NCBI GenBank assembly: GCA_002708085.1
Contig: PAOU01000007.1
Location: 52,419 to 97,018 of the forward strand
Length of the DNA: 44,600 bases
Reading direction: 5' to 3'
Origin: Dehalococcoidia bacterium
Lineage (GTDB): Bacteria > Chloroflexota > Dehalococcoidia > Lucifugimonadales > Lucifugimonadaceae
The position numbers were made by a program, and so were the translations under genes. The notes below the pieces were generated by a model. It saw nothing but the letters and a program-made list of their open reading frames with translations, was not told the DNA's origin and searched no databases. Below, one piece after another: positions 1 to 8,950 of the stretch; the stretch's first letter is position 1; each line of letters opens with the position of its first letter.

Positions 1-404
1 ATATTTCCAAGATAACATGATTTTCTTGAAATATTAAAAAGTTTAGTGTCAAAATTATTTGTAAATTTAATATCATTAAGATTCCAGTTAATTGGGTATC
101 CAAACAGATTTCCTATAGATGTTGAGATCATAATGTGTCCATGTGTAGCATTTTCAGAAGTTGAATCGGATAATCCAATATTAATTAAGTAATTGCTTTT
201 GATATTTTTTGTTAACCAATCTAATGCTACTAATGATCTTGATTCATTAGAGCCTGTGATTAAGAAACAAATTTTGGTATTTGGAAATTCGGAAATATAC
301 CCTTGAAAACATATTATTTCACCTGGGCAATCAATAGGTTCAAGTCTAGAAATATTTAAGTTAACAAATAATTCATTAATATTGGTACTTACGAATGTAA
401 TCAT
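1..404 (-). CDS. Partial CDS (C-terminus off window), possibly nucleoside phosphorylase/nucleosidase-like
   Basis: Open frame read by hand from ATG at 404 to the window edge: MITFVSTNINELFVNLNISRLEPIDCPGEIICFQGYISEFPNTKICFLITGSNESRSLVALDWLTKNIKSNYLINIGLSDSTSENATHGHIMISTSIGN... ; 'LINIGLS...HGHIMIS' vaguely resembles the phosphorylase-superfamily core. ATGA overlap with the stop of the next gene. Not in the ORF track because it is truncated. Confidence 0.45.
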   Translation of the reverse strand, partial: MITFVSTNINELFVNLNISRLEPIDCPGEIICFQGYISEFPNTKICFLITGSNESRSLVALDWLTKNIKSNYLINIGLSDSTSENATHGHIMISTSIGNLFGYPINWNLNDIKFTNNFDTKLFNISRKSCYLGN

Positions 405-1435
405 GAGGATCTTCCAGACAAATATGATCCTAATTCTTTAAAGTCATTTTTAAATGAGATAGGTATTTCTAAATTAGTTATAATTTTTTCTCCTTCTAGC
501 CAATATTGATTTATTAATTTTTGACAATATTTTTCACTTCCTGCCTTATCTAATATTTCTATAACTTGTTTTACATCAAACTCTGAAATAGATTTTTGTG
601 ATAAAAAGTTATGGATTTTTTTAGATATTGATAAGTTTTGATGTGATAAGCCATGAATTATAGGAAGACTCTTCTTCTTTTTTTTAATATCTGATCCTAT
701 TGGTTTTCCGGTTTTGTCTGTTCCCCAAATACCTAGAATATCATCTCTAATTTGAAATATGCTTCCCAAAATTTTTCCTAAAGAAGAAAATTGATATTCT
801 AGATCTTCATTACTGTAATTCGATGTTAAAAGCCCCAAAATTAATGAACATTCTATTAAGGTAGATGTTTTAAGGTTAATCATTCTTAAATATTCAGGAA
901 TTGTAATTCTAATTTGGGATTCGTAATGGATATCTAAAAACTGTCCTTCCATCATTCTTAGATATGAAAGAGTTAAAAGTTTTTGAGTTTTCTTTATTAT
1001 TTTTAATGGCAATTTATCATTAGTTATGTTGCCTATCTCTAGATTCCCCAAAGTTAATAATGCATTTCCAGATACAATTGATGAAGGAATGCCCCATATT
1101 GCCCATAAACTAAGTCTGTGTCTTCTGAATTTATCTTGATCTTCTATATCATCATGAATAAGAGAGAAATTATGGACAAATTCTAATGCTACTGCTGCTC
1201 TTATACTTGTTCTTAAATCACCATTCAAGGAATCTGAAGTTAATAAACAAAGAGAAGATCTGAGAATTTTCCCAGAGTAATCTTTAATTTTGTTTCCATT
1301 TACATCAGTCCATCCTAGAAAATATTTTAAATGATCATATATCGGCATATCATGTCCGCTAAAAGCATTTTTCATGTTTTTAGATATATTTTCTTGATAT
1401 CTATTTAAAAAAGAAGGATGTTTATTTGATGACAT
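401..1435 (-). CDS. Polyprenyl (geranylgeranyl-type) diphosphate synthase
   Basis: First Asp-rich motif 'LIHDDIEDQDKFRR', second 'IRDDILGIWGTDKTGKPIGSDIKKKKKSLP'. Confidence 0.85.
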   Translation of the reverse strand: MSSNKHPSFLNRYQENISKNMKNAFSGHDMPIYDHLKYFLGWTDVNGNKIKDYSGKILRSSLCLLTSDSLNGDLRTSIRAAVALEFVHNFSLIHDDIEDQDKFRRHRLSLWAIWGIPSSIVSGNALLTLGNLEIGNITNDKLPLKIIKKTQKLLTLSYLRMMEGQFLDIHYESQIRITIPEYLRMINLKTSTLIECSLILGLLTSNYSNEDLEYQFSSLGKILGSIFQIRDDILGIWGTDKTGKPIGSDIKKKKKSLPIIHGLSHQNLSISKKIHNFLSQKSISEFDVKQVIEILDKAGSEKYCQKLINQYWLEGEKIITNLEIPISFKNDFKELGSYLSGRSS

Positions 1436-1569
1436 TTTAAATTGTTTAATATTTATATTTATTTTAAATAATAAGAATCTTTTACAAAAGGGGAAATAGG
1501 TGATAGTTTTTTATCAACAAATCTGATAATATCATTATTAGATATTTTATAACTGTATTGTAATATTAA

Positions 1570-2502
1570 ATGACTAAGAGCTATTACGAAGTATTAGGAA
1601 TTAGTAAAAATTCTGATAAAAAGAATATTGTTTCTGCTTTTAGAAAATTAGCTAGGAAATTTCATCCTGATGTTAATAAAAAAAATTCTTATAACGAGCA
1701 AAAATTTAAAGAGATTAATCAGGCATATCAAGTATTATCTGATGATAAATCTAGAAAAGATTATGATGAATTTGGAGATAATTGGATACATGCAGATCAA
1801 ATAAGATCTAATGGTATCAACAACTCATTTAAATTTGATGGTAATTTGAATAGTGACTTTTTCTCATTTAATGATTTCTTTAATCTAAATAATCGATCTA
1901 GAAGTAATTCCAAATATCAAAATTCTCATAAAATAGAAATTTCAGTCACTTTGAAAGAACTATATTTTGGTACGAAAAGAATAATTACCATTAAAGAAAA
2001 AATTAATTGTGCTAAATGTGATTCAAGTAAAAATTTTCAAAATATCAAATGCACACTGTGTAATGGATCTGGCAAAACGGTTAAATCTAAAAATATTGAA
2101 TTTGAAGTCCCTAGAGGATTGAAAAATGAAGGAATTATAAAATTACGAAGACCAGATTCAAAAGTCATTAATATTATGGTTAAACAAGTTAAAGAAGATA
2201 ATTTTATTAGAAAAAATAATGATTTATTTACTAAGGTGAATGTAGATTATTTAGATGCTATTTTAGGAGGTGAAGTTGTTGTGAGTACATTGGATAAACC
2301 TATTAGTTTAAAAATACCTGCGGGTACTAAAAATTCAACACTTTTTAAAGTTAAAGATAAAGGAATGCCAAGTTTAAATTCCAATAAATTAGGTTCTTTA
2401 ATTGTAGAAATTGATGTTTCTATTCCATCTGAAATTTCTATGAAAGAGAAAACCATTTTAGAGAAATTAAGAATTTCTAAGAGAGAAAATGATGCACTTT
2501 GA
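1570..2502 (+). CDS. dnaJ: DnaJ-family co-chaperone with reduced zinc finger
   Basis: J domain with HPD ('FHPDVNKKN'), only two CxxC motifs (CAKC...CTLCNGSGK), DnaJ C-terminal domain. Confidence 0.85.
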   Translation: MTKSYYEVLGISKNSDKKNIVSAFRKLARKFHPDVNKKNSYNEQKFKEINQAYQVLSDDKSRKDYDEFGDNWIHADQIRSNGINNSFKFDGNLNSDFFSFNDFFNLNNRSRSNSKYQNSHKIEISVTLKELYFGTKRIITIKEKINCAKCDSSKNFQNIKCTLCNGSGKTVKSKNIEFEVPRGLKNEGIIKLRRPDSKVINIMVKQVKEDNFIRKNNDLFTKVNVDYLDAILGGEVVVSTLDKPISLKIPAGTKNSTLFKVKDKGMPSLNSNKLGSLIVEIDVSIPSEISMKEKTILEKLRISKRENDAL

Positions 2503-2827
2503 TTATGATGAACCTTGTTATGCTATAAGTGTTACTGCTAGATTCATAGGAGTTCATGTTCAAACTTTGAGATATTATGAAAGAGCAGGTTTAGTTAGCC
2601 CTAAAAGATCTAATGGAAATACTAGGTTATATTCTAGAAAAGATGTTGATAGGTTACTTCAGATAAAACAATGGATAGAGGATTTAGGCGTTAACTTAGC
2701 AGGCGTAGAAATTATTGAGCGTTTAAATGAAAGAGTTCTCGAGTTGGAAATTCAAGTACAAGATTTAATAAAAGAATTAATTATTTTAAGAGATAAAAAT
2801 AATAAAAGTTTAAATTCAGGAAGATAG
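2489..2827 (+). CDS. hspR: MerR-family heat-shock regulator, HspR-like
   Basis: 'YAISVTARFIGVHVQTLRYYERAGLVSPKRSNGNTRLYSRKDVDRL' MerR HTH; overlaps dnaJ by 14 bp and precedes a Clp ATPase. Confidence 0.8.
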   Translation: MMHFDYDEPCYAISVTARFIGVHVQTLRYYERAGLVSPKRSNGNTRLYSRKDVDRLLQIKQWIEDLGVNLAGVEIIERLNERVLELEIQVQDLIKELIILRDKNNKSLNSGR

Positions 2828-2847
2828 AATTTAGTAAAGAGGTATAG

Positions 2848-5166
2848 ATGGTTTTTCCTAGACAAGAAGAATATACAGATGAAGCTAAAGAAGCTTTAAA
2901 TAAAGCTAGTGCATGGCTAAATGATATGAGGAATAGTCAAATGGATGCTGAGCATCTATTAATGGGTTTAATTTCAATTGATAATGGCATGACTGAAAAG
3001 ATTTTATATGCTTTAGATGTAAAAATAGAAAACATGATAGTTGATTTAGAGAAAGCCATTAGAGCATTTCCAAAATTAGGAGAGTCGAATTCTGAAACTA
3101 GACAGATATATGCAACTCCCAGATTATTAAAAGTTATTGATCATTCATTGCAAGAGAAAAAAAGGTTAAAAGATGAATATATTGCCTCAGAACATTTGTT
3201 ACATGGATTAGCTTCATTAGAAGACGGAGAAATATCAACAATATTTGCTAAATATGGAGTTTCTCAAGAAAGAATTTATCATGCTTTAAAAGATATACGT
3301 GGAAGTCATAGAGTTACAGATCCCAGTGCTGAAAGTAAATATCAGGCCTTGGAAAAATATAGTGTAGATTTAACTAAATTAGCTAGAAATTCAAAATTGG
3401 ACCCTGTTTTAGGGAGAGAAATAGAGATTAAGAGAGTTATTCAGACATTGTCTAGAAGAACAAAAAATAACCCTGTTTTAATAGGTGATGCTGGTGTTGG
3501 AAAAACAGCTATAGTAGAAGGTTTAGCTCAATTGATTATAGAAGATGAAGTGCCTTCATCACTCCAAGGAAGAAGGGTAATAAAATTAGAAATGTCTTCT
3601 TTGTTAGCAGGAAGTAAATTTAGAGGAGAGTTTGAAGAAAGATTAAAAGCAGTGATGGACGAAATAAGAGCAGCTTCAGGAGAAATTGTTTTGTTTATTG
3701 ATGAACTACATACTGTTGTTGGAGCAGGAGGTGCAGAAGGAGCTATTGATGCTTCTAATATGATGAAACCAGCTTTAGCACGAGGAGAGCTTCAGGTAGT
3801 TGGAGCTACAACTCCTGAAGAATATAGAAAGTACATAGAATCTGATAAAGCTTTGGAAAGAAGATTTACGCCAGTTAATATAGATGAACCTTCTCCGGAA
3901 ATAGCAGTTGAAATGCTTAATATATTAAGTAAAAGATATGAAGATCATCATGAAATAAAAATCTCTAATGATGCTATTGAGTCTGCAGTGAATCTTAGTG
4001 CAAGATACATCACTGATAGGTTTTTACCAGATAAGGCGATAGATTTAATTGATGAAAGTGCTGCAAAATTAAGAATTGAAATTGAAGGAAAACAAAATAA
4101 AAACTCTGATCAGAAATTTGGAAAATTAACTCCTGAAAATATAGCCGAACTGATTTCAGAAAGAACCTCAATACAAGTTGCAAGACTCGTGGAAAAAGAT
4201 AAGTCTAGATTGTTGAAATTAGAAGAAAGATTACATGAAAGAGTGATTGGACAAAATAAGGCAGTAGAAGCTTTATCTGATGCAATTAGACGGCAAAGAT
4301 CAGGCGTAAGTGATCCTAATCGTCCTATAGGAACTTTTATTTTTTTAGGTCCTACTGGAGTAGGAAAAACAGAACTTGCTCGAGCTTTAGCAGAAAGTTT
4401 ATTTGATGATGAAGATAATTTGGTAAGAATAGATATGTCTGAATATCAAGAAAAACATACTGTTTCTAGATTAATAGGTTCTCCTCCAGGTTATATAGGT
4501 TATGATGATTCAGGACAATTAACTGAAGCTGTTAGAAGAAGACCATTCAGAGTAGTTCTTTTTGATGAAATAGAGAAAGCTCATCCAGATGTTAGTAATG
4601 TATTATTACAAGTTTTAGATGATGGTCGTTTAACTGATAGTCATGGAAGAGTGATAAATTTTAGAAATACAGTAATTATCATGACTAGTAATTTAGGTTC
4701 CCAACATATTTCTAAAGAATCAGTAGGTTTTAAAATTCAATCTAATGATGAAGAATGGAATAACAAAAAATCTAGAGTAGAGGAGTCTCTTTCTAATCAT
4801 TTTAGGCCTGAATTTTTAAATAGAATTGATGAAACTATTATCTTTGATTCATTAGATGATAATGATCTTCTTAAAATCGTGGATATTGTAGTGTCAAAAG
4901 TGAGAAACCGTATGGAAGACTTAGGAGTAAAAATTGATGTTTCAAAGGGTGCCCTTAAATGGTTAGTAGAAAAAGGTTTCGATAAAATGTTCGGAGCACG
5001 TCCTCTTAGAAGAGCTGTTCAAAGAAATTTAGAAAATCAATTAGCTAAGAGAATTTTAAGTGGAGAATTTAAGAAACGAAGTAATATTAAAGTTCAAGTA
5101 AAAAAAGATAATCTAGTGTTTTCTTTAAATAATAAAACAAAAAAATCTACTAATAATCTAAAATAA
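2848..5166 (+). CDS. Clp/Hsp100 AAA+ ATPase, ClpC-like without middle domain
   Basis: N-terminal Clp repeats, two Walker A motifs (GDAGVGKT, GPTGVGKT), 'RPEFLNRIDE'; VGF loop ('ISKESVGFKIQ'); D1-D2 linker short with no M-domain or UVR coiled coil. Confidence 0.85.
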   Translation: MVFPRQEEYTDEAKEALNKASAWLNDMRNSQMDAEHLLMGLISIDNGMTEKILYALDVKIENMIVDLEKAIRAFPKLGESNSETRQIYATPRLLKVIDHSLQEKKRLKDEYIASEHLLHGLASLEDGEISTIFAKYGVSQERIYHALKDIRGSHRVTDPSAESKYQALEKYSVDLTKLARNSKLDPVLGREIEIKRVIQTLSRRTKNNPVLIGDAGVGKTAIVEGLAQLIIEDEVPSSLQGRRVIKLEMSSLLAGSKFRGEFEERLKAVMDEIRAASGEIVLFIDELHTVVGAGGAEGAIDASNMMKPALARGELQVVGATTPEEYRKYIESDKALERRFTPVNIDEPSPEIAVEMLNILSKRYEDHHEIKISNDAIESAVNLSARYITDRFLPDKAIDLIDESAAKLRIEIEGKQNKNSDQKFGKLTPENIAELISERTSIQVARLVEKDKSRLLKLEERLHERVIGQNKAVEALSDAIRRQRSGVSDPNRPIGTFIFLGPTGVGKTELARALAESLFDDEDNLVRIDMSEYQEKHTVSRLIGSPPGYIGYDDSGQLTEAVRRRPFRVVLFDEIEKAHPDVSNVLLQVLDDGRLTDSHGRVINFRNTVIIMTSNLGSQHISKESVGFKIQSNDEEWNNKKSRVEESLSNHFRPEFLNRIDETIIFDSLDDNDLLKIVDIVVSKVRNRMEDLGVKIDVSKGALKWLVEKGFDKMFGARPLRRAVQRNLENQLAKRILSGEFKKRSNIKVQVKKDNLVFSLNNKTKKSTNNLK

Positions 5167-5190
5167 TGCTTTTCTTTAAATTTTTTAATT

Positions 5191-6393
5191 TTGGTGTATG
5201 TTTTGAGAAAATCTAAGAAACCTGTTTATTCAATAGGGATTATATTAGCTGCAGGAAATAGTACTAGAACTGGTGGAAAAGATAAGATGTTTATTAGGTT
5301 CCAGGGTATTCCTTTGATTATCCATAGCATTTCCAAGTTTAGTAATCATGAATTGATTGACTATACTATTGTAGTTGTTCCAGAAAATAAGAAGTTAATA
5401 ATGGAAAAAATAATAATTCAATGGAATTTAAAAAATATTCTTGTTGTATCCGGAGGAGAAAGGAGGCAAGATTCTGTTTTAAATGCTCTTTCAGAAGTTA
5501 GAAAAAATGAAATTTTTAATAAAGTTAAATTGGTTGCTATTCATGATGGAGCTAGACCATTTTTTAGTGAAAAATTATTAAATCAAGGATTTGATTTAGC
5601 AGATAAGTATCATGCTGCTATTCCTGTAATTCCTGTGAATGATACTGTAAAAATTGTTGATAATAATGGATTTGTTGAAAACACTTTAGACAGGGGGTCA
5701 ATTTTTAGAGTTCAAACTCCTCAAATTTTCAGTTTGGATCTAATTATTAAAGCACATAAGGATAAATCACAAGAATTTACAGATGATGCATCAATGGTTG
5801 AGCTTTTAGGGGAAAAAGTGAAAGTTTTTAATGGAGAATATAAAAATGTAAAGATTACCACTGCTTCTGATTTAGAAAATTTAAATATTATTAACTTTGG
5901 AAAAAATAATAATTCTATTTATGGTCTAGGAATAGATAGCCACCGACTAAAATTAGGAATAGATTTAATATTGGGTGGAATAAAAATAGATCACAATAAA
6001 GGTCTTGATGGACATAGTGATGGTGATGTTCTTTTGCATTCTATTTGTGATGCAATATTAGGTGCATTAGGATTAGTTGATTTAGGTTATCATTATCCTT
6101 CTAGCGATCTTAATTTACAGGGAATAGATAGTTCAGAAATGTTAAATAAAATTTTAAATATGATGAAAGAGAAGAACTTTGAACTTAATCACTTGGATTC
6201 TACTATAATCACTCAAGAACCTAGAATTTCAGATTATAGAGAATCGATAGAAAATAATTTGTCTAATTTATTAGGGATAAATGAATTTTCAGTGAATTTA
6301 AAAGCTACTACTACAGACTTTTTGGGTTTTATCGGAAAATCTGAAGGAATTGCTGCACAATCAATAGTAACTTTAAATAAACTAAATAATTAG
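5191..6393 (+). CDS. ispDF: Bifunctional IspD/IspF (MEP pathway)
   Basis: IspD 'GIILAAGNSTRTGGKDKMF' fused to IspF 'YGLGIDSHRL...GHSDGDVLLHSICDAILGALGLVDLGYHYP'. TTG start. Confidence 0.92.
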   Translation: MVYVLRKSKKPVYSIGIILAAGNSTRTGGKDKMFIRFQGIPLIIHSISKFSNHELIDYTIVVVPENKKLIMEKIIIQWNLKNILVVSGGERRQDSVLNALSEVRKNEIFNKVKLVAIHDGARPFFSEKLLNQGFDLADKYHAAIPVIPVNDTVKIVDNNGFVENTLDRGSIFRVQTPQIFSLDLIIKAHKDKSQEFTDDASMVELLGEKVKVFNGEYKNVKITTASDLENLNIINFGKNNNSIYGLGIDSHRLKLGIDLILGGIKIDHNKGLDGHSDGDVLLHSICDAILGALGLVDLGYHYPSSDLNLQGIDSSEMLNKILNMMKEKNFELNHLDSTIITQEPRISDYRESIENNLSNLLGINEFSVNLKATTTDFLGFIGKSEGIAAQSIVTLNKLNN

Positions 6394-6400
6394 GGATATT

Positions 6401-7768
6401 TTGAAATTTTACGATAGTTTAGATAAGAAAAAGAAAGATTTAGATATAAAAAATCAAAAAGTAACTATCTACGTATGTGGAGTTACCACTTCAGATTATT
6501 CTCATTTGGGCCATGCATTTTCTTCAATGGTGTTCGAGGTTCTTCAAAAATATTTGGAATATAAAAAAATTCAAGTTACTAGAATCCAGAATTTCACAGA
6601 TGTCGATGACAAAATAATTGCTAAAGCTATTAAAGAAGAATTGACTATGAATCAAGTTTCTGAAAAATATATTAATGCTTTTATTGAAGATATGGATAAA
6701 TTAAAAATTAAAAAAGCAGACTCTTATCCTAAAGCAACTGATGAAATTCCAAATATTATTAATTTTATAAAAAAATTAGAAAGTAAAGGTTTTACTTATA
6801 ACTTGAATGGCAGTGTGTATTTCAAAGTAAAGAACAAAGAAGATTATGGTAAATTGAGCAGAAGAGATTTAGATAACATTGTTCAGGGAACTAGAGTAGA
6901 CATTGAAGAAAACAAACAACACCCTGGAGATTTTGCCTTATGGAAGAAATCTAAAGATGATGAGCCTTTTTGGGATTCCCCTTGGGGTAAAGGTAGGCCT
7001 GGTTGGCATATTGAATGTAGTTCTATGGTAATGACTAATTTTGGAAGTTCTGTTGATATTCATGGAGGAGGTTTAGATCTTTTATTTCCTCATCATGAGA
7101 ATGAAATAGCACAGTCTGAAGCAATTACTGGAGATAGATTTGCTAAATTTTGGATGCATAATGGATTGCTAAAAATTTCTGGAGATAAGATGAGTAAATC
7201 TACTGGAAATCTTATAAGGCTTAGAGATGCTTTGGAAATTCATTCTCCTAATTCTTTGAGATTATGGATGTTAAGTTCTCATTATAGAAATCCAATTCTT
7301 TACGATAAGAAAAACATTATTGCTCAATCTAAAGCCCTTAAAAGATTAAGAGAAGCAACACTCATTTCTAATACAGGAAATACTCATTCAAATTTTTCAG
7401 TTAAAAAATACAGAGAAGTTTTTGAAAAATATATGGATGATGATTTAAATACTCCTAAGGCTCTAAGTGTTTTATTTGATTTGTCTAGAGAAATAAATAA
7501 GTTGAATTCATTAGGGAAAGAAATTCAAGAAGCACAGAGGTTATTAAAAGAACTTGCAATGATTTTAGGATTAGATTTAGATAAAGATGAAGAGGAAGAA
7601 AAAATAGAAATTGATGAAGTTTACATAGATCACTTAATCAAAAAGAGAAATCAGTTTAGAAAAGAAAAATTATTTAAAGAAGCTGATGAAACTAGAGAAG
7701 AATTAAAAAAAATGGGAGTTGAAATTAGAGATTCTCAACAAGGAACTGTTTGGAAAAAAATTAGTTAA
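6401..7768 (+). CDS. cysS: Cysteinyl-tRNA synthetase
   Basis: 'YVCGVTTSDYSHLGHAFSSM', 'GRPGWHIECSSM', 'KMSKSTGN'. TTG start. Confidence 0.93.
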   Translation: MKFYDSLDKKKKDLDIKNQKVTIYVCGVTTSDYSHLGHAFSSMVFEVLQKYLEYKKIQVTRIQNFTDVDDKIIAKAIKEELTMNQVSEKYINAFIEDMDKLKIKKADSYPKATDEIPNIINFIKKLESKGFTYNLNGSVYFKVKNKEDYGKLSRRDLDNIVQGTRVDIEENKQHPGDFALWKKSKDDEPFWDSPWGKGRPGWHIECSSMVMTNFGSSVDIHGGGLDLLFPHHENEIAQSEAITGDRFAKFWMHNGLLKISGDKMSKSTGNLIRLRDALEIHSPNSLRLWMLSSHYRNPILYDKKNIIAQSKALKRLREATLISNTGNTHSNFSVKKYREVFEKYMDDDLNTPKALSVLFDLSREINKLNSLGKEIQEAQRLLKELAMILGLDLDKDEEEEKIEIDEVYIDHLIKKRNQFRKEKLFKEADETREELKKMGVEIRDSQQGTVWKKIS

Positions 7769-7970
7769 ACCTTACATTAAGTACAGCTACTACTACGAAA
7801 ATTATACCCAAGATTATAGTTGATCTGAATAATGTTCTTTCAAAGCCTCTTCTTACTCTGAATGAATTTTCTCCTTGTCCAAAAAGTGCAGTGCCTGTGC
7901 CTCGAACTTGAAGCAAAATTACAATTATTAATAGTACTGAAACAATTATTTCTATGATACTGTAAATCAT
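7761..7970 (-). CDS. secG: Preprotein translocase subunit SecG
   Basis: 69 aa, two TM segments around 'LLQVRGTGTALFGQGENSFRVRRGFER'. Confidence 0.85.
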   Translation of the reverse strand: MIYSIIEIIVSVLLIIVILLQVRGTGTALFGQGENSFRVRRGFERTLFRSTIILGIIFVVVAVLNVRFN

Positions 7971-8000
7971 TTTTCTCCTCTATTTATTAACAACATACTA

Positions 8001-8948
8001 TCAATAATTTAAAATTTCAAAAATAGCATTTGAAAGTTTATCAGGATCATGATGACCCTTGAAATTCATATTCATTAAATCTGAGTATTTTACTTCAATA
8101 TCAGAAGAATTGAAATTTTCATGTATTACACATGTGCTTGTTGGGAATTCTTCACCTAATTCTTCAATTCTTGAATTTACCAATATTGAAGATATTTTTA
8201 AGTCTGGAGCAAATTTTTTGATTGATTTTAGATGAGATATTGCATCATAATTTGTTGTTTCTCCAAGTTGTGTAGCTATATTACATACATAAATTACTGG
8301 ATTTTTAGTATTGTTAATTTCTTCAATAATTTCTGGGACTAATAAATTTGGAATAATACTAGTGTATAGACTTCCTGGACCAATAATTATTACATCTGAA
8401 TCTTTAATAGCTTTTAAAGCTTGAGAAGAAGGTGTTACATTATTAGGATTTAATTTTATATCAATTATACTTGAATTTGAGTTAGTTATTTCACTTTCTC
8501 CTTCTACAATGATTCCATCTTTCAATTTTGCAACTAAATTTACTTGTTCAAATGTAGAAGGGATCAGTTGACCAGTAACATTAAGTACCTTACTTGATTC
8601 TTTAATTGCTTTATCAAAACTACCAGTCACTTTCTCCATAGCCATAATGAATAAATTTCCAAATGAATGTCCATTCAATTCTGAGTTACTTTCAAATCTA
8701 TATTGGAATAATTCTTTTAATAAAGGTTCTGCGTCTGATAAAGCTACTAGACAATTTCTAAAATCTCCAGGAGGAAGAATCCCATATTCTTTCCTTAGCC
8801 TACCTGAACTGCCTCCATTATCTGCGACAGTTATTACTGCAGTTAAATCTACGGGTTTTGTACGTAAAGCTCTTAGTAAAGTTGAAAGACCTGTGCCACC
8901 ACCAATTCCAACAATTTTTTTATTTTTTTGTGAATTAGTTTTTGACAT
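8001..8948 (-). CDS. yvcK: YvcK/CofD-like protein (gluconeogenesis factor family)
   Basis: 'KIVGIGGGTGLSTLLRALR', 'TVADNGGSSGRLRKEYGILPPGDFRNCLVALS', 'GPGSLYTSIIPNLLVPEI'. Confidence 0.9.
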   Translation of the reverse strand: MSKTNSQKNKKIVGIGGGTGLSTLLRALRTKPVDLTAVITVADNGGSSGRLRKEYGILPPGDFRNCLVALSDAEPLLKELFQYRFESNSELNGHSFGNLFIMAMEKVTGSFDKAIKESSKVLNVTGQLIPSTFEQVNLVAKLKDGIIVEGESEITNSNSSIIDIKLNPNNVTPSSQALKAIKDSDVIIIGPGSLYTSIIPNLLVPEIIEEINNTKNPVIYVCNIATQLGETTNYDAISHLKSIKKFAPDLKISSILVNSRIEELGEEFPTSTCVIHENFNSSDIEVKYSDLMNMNFKGHHDPDKLSNAIFEILNY

Positions 8949-8950
8949 TT

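Noticed and set aside
1436-1569. HspR HAIR operator or CIRCE element upstream of dnaJ
   Set aside because: No CTTGAGT/ACTCAAG or TTAGCACTC/GAGTGCTAA pair found by eye in the intergenic region.
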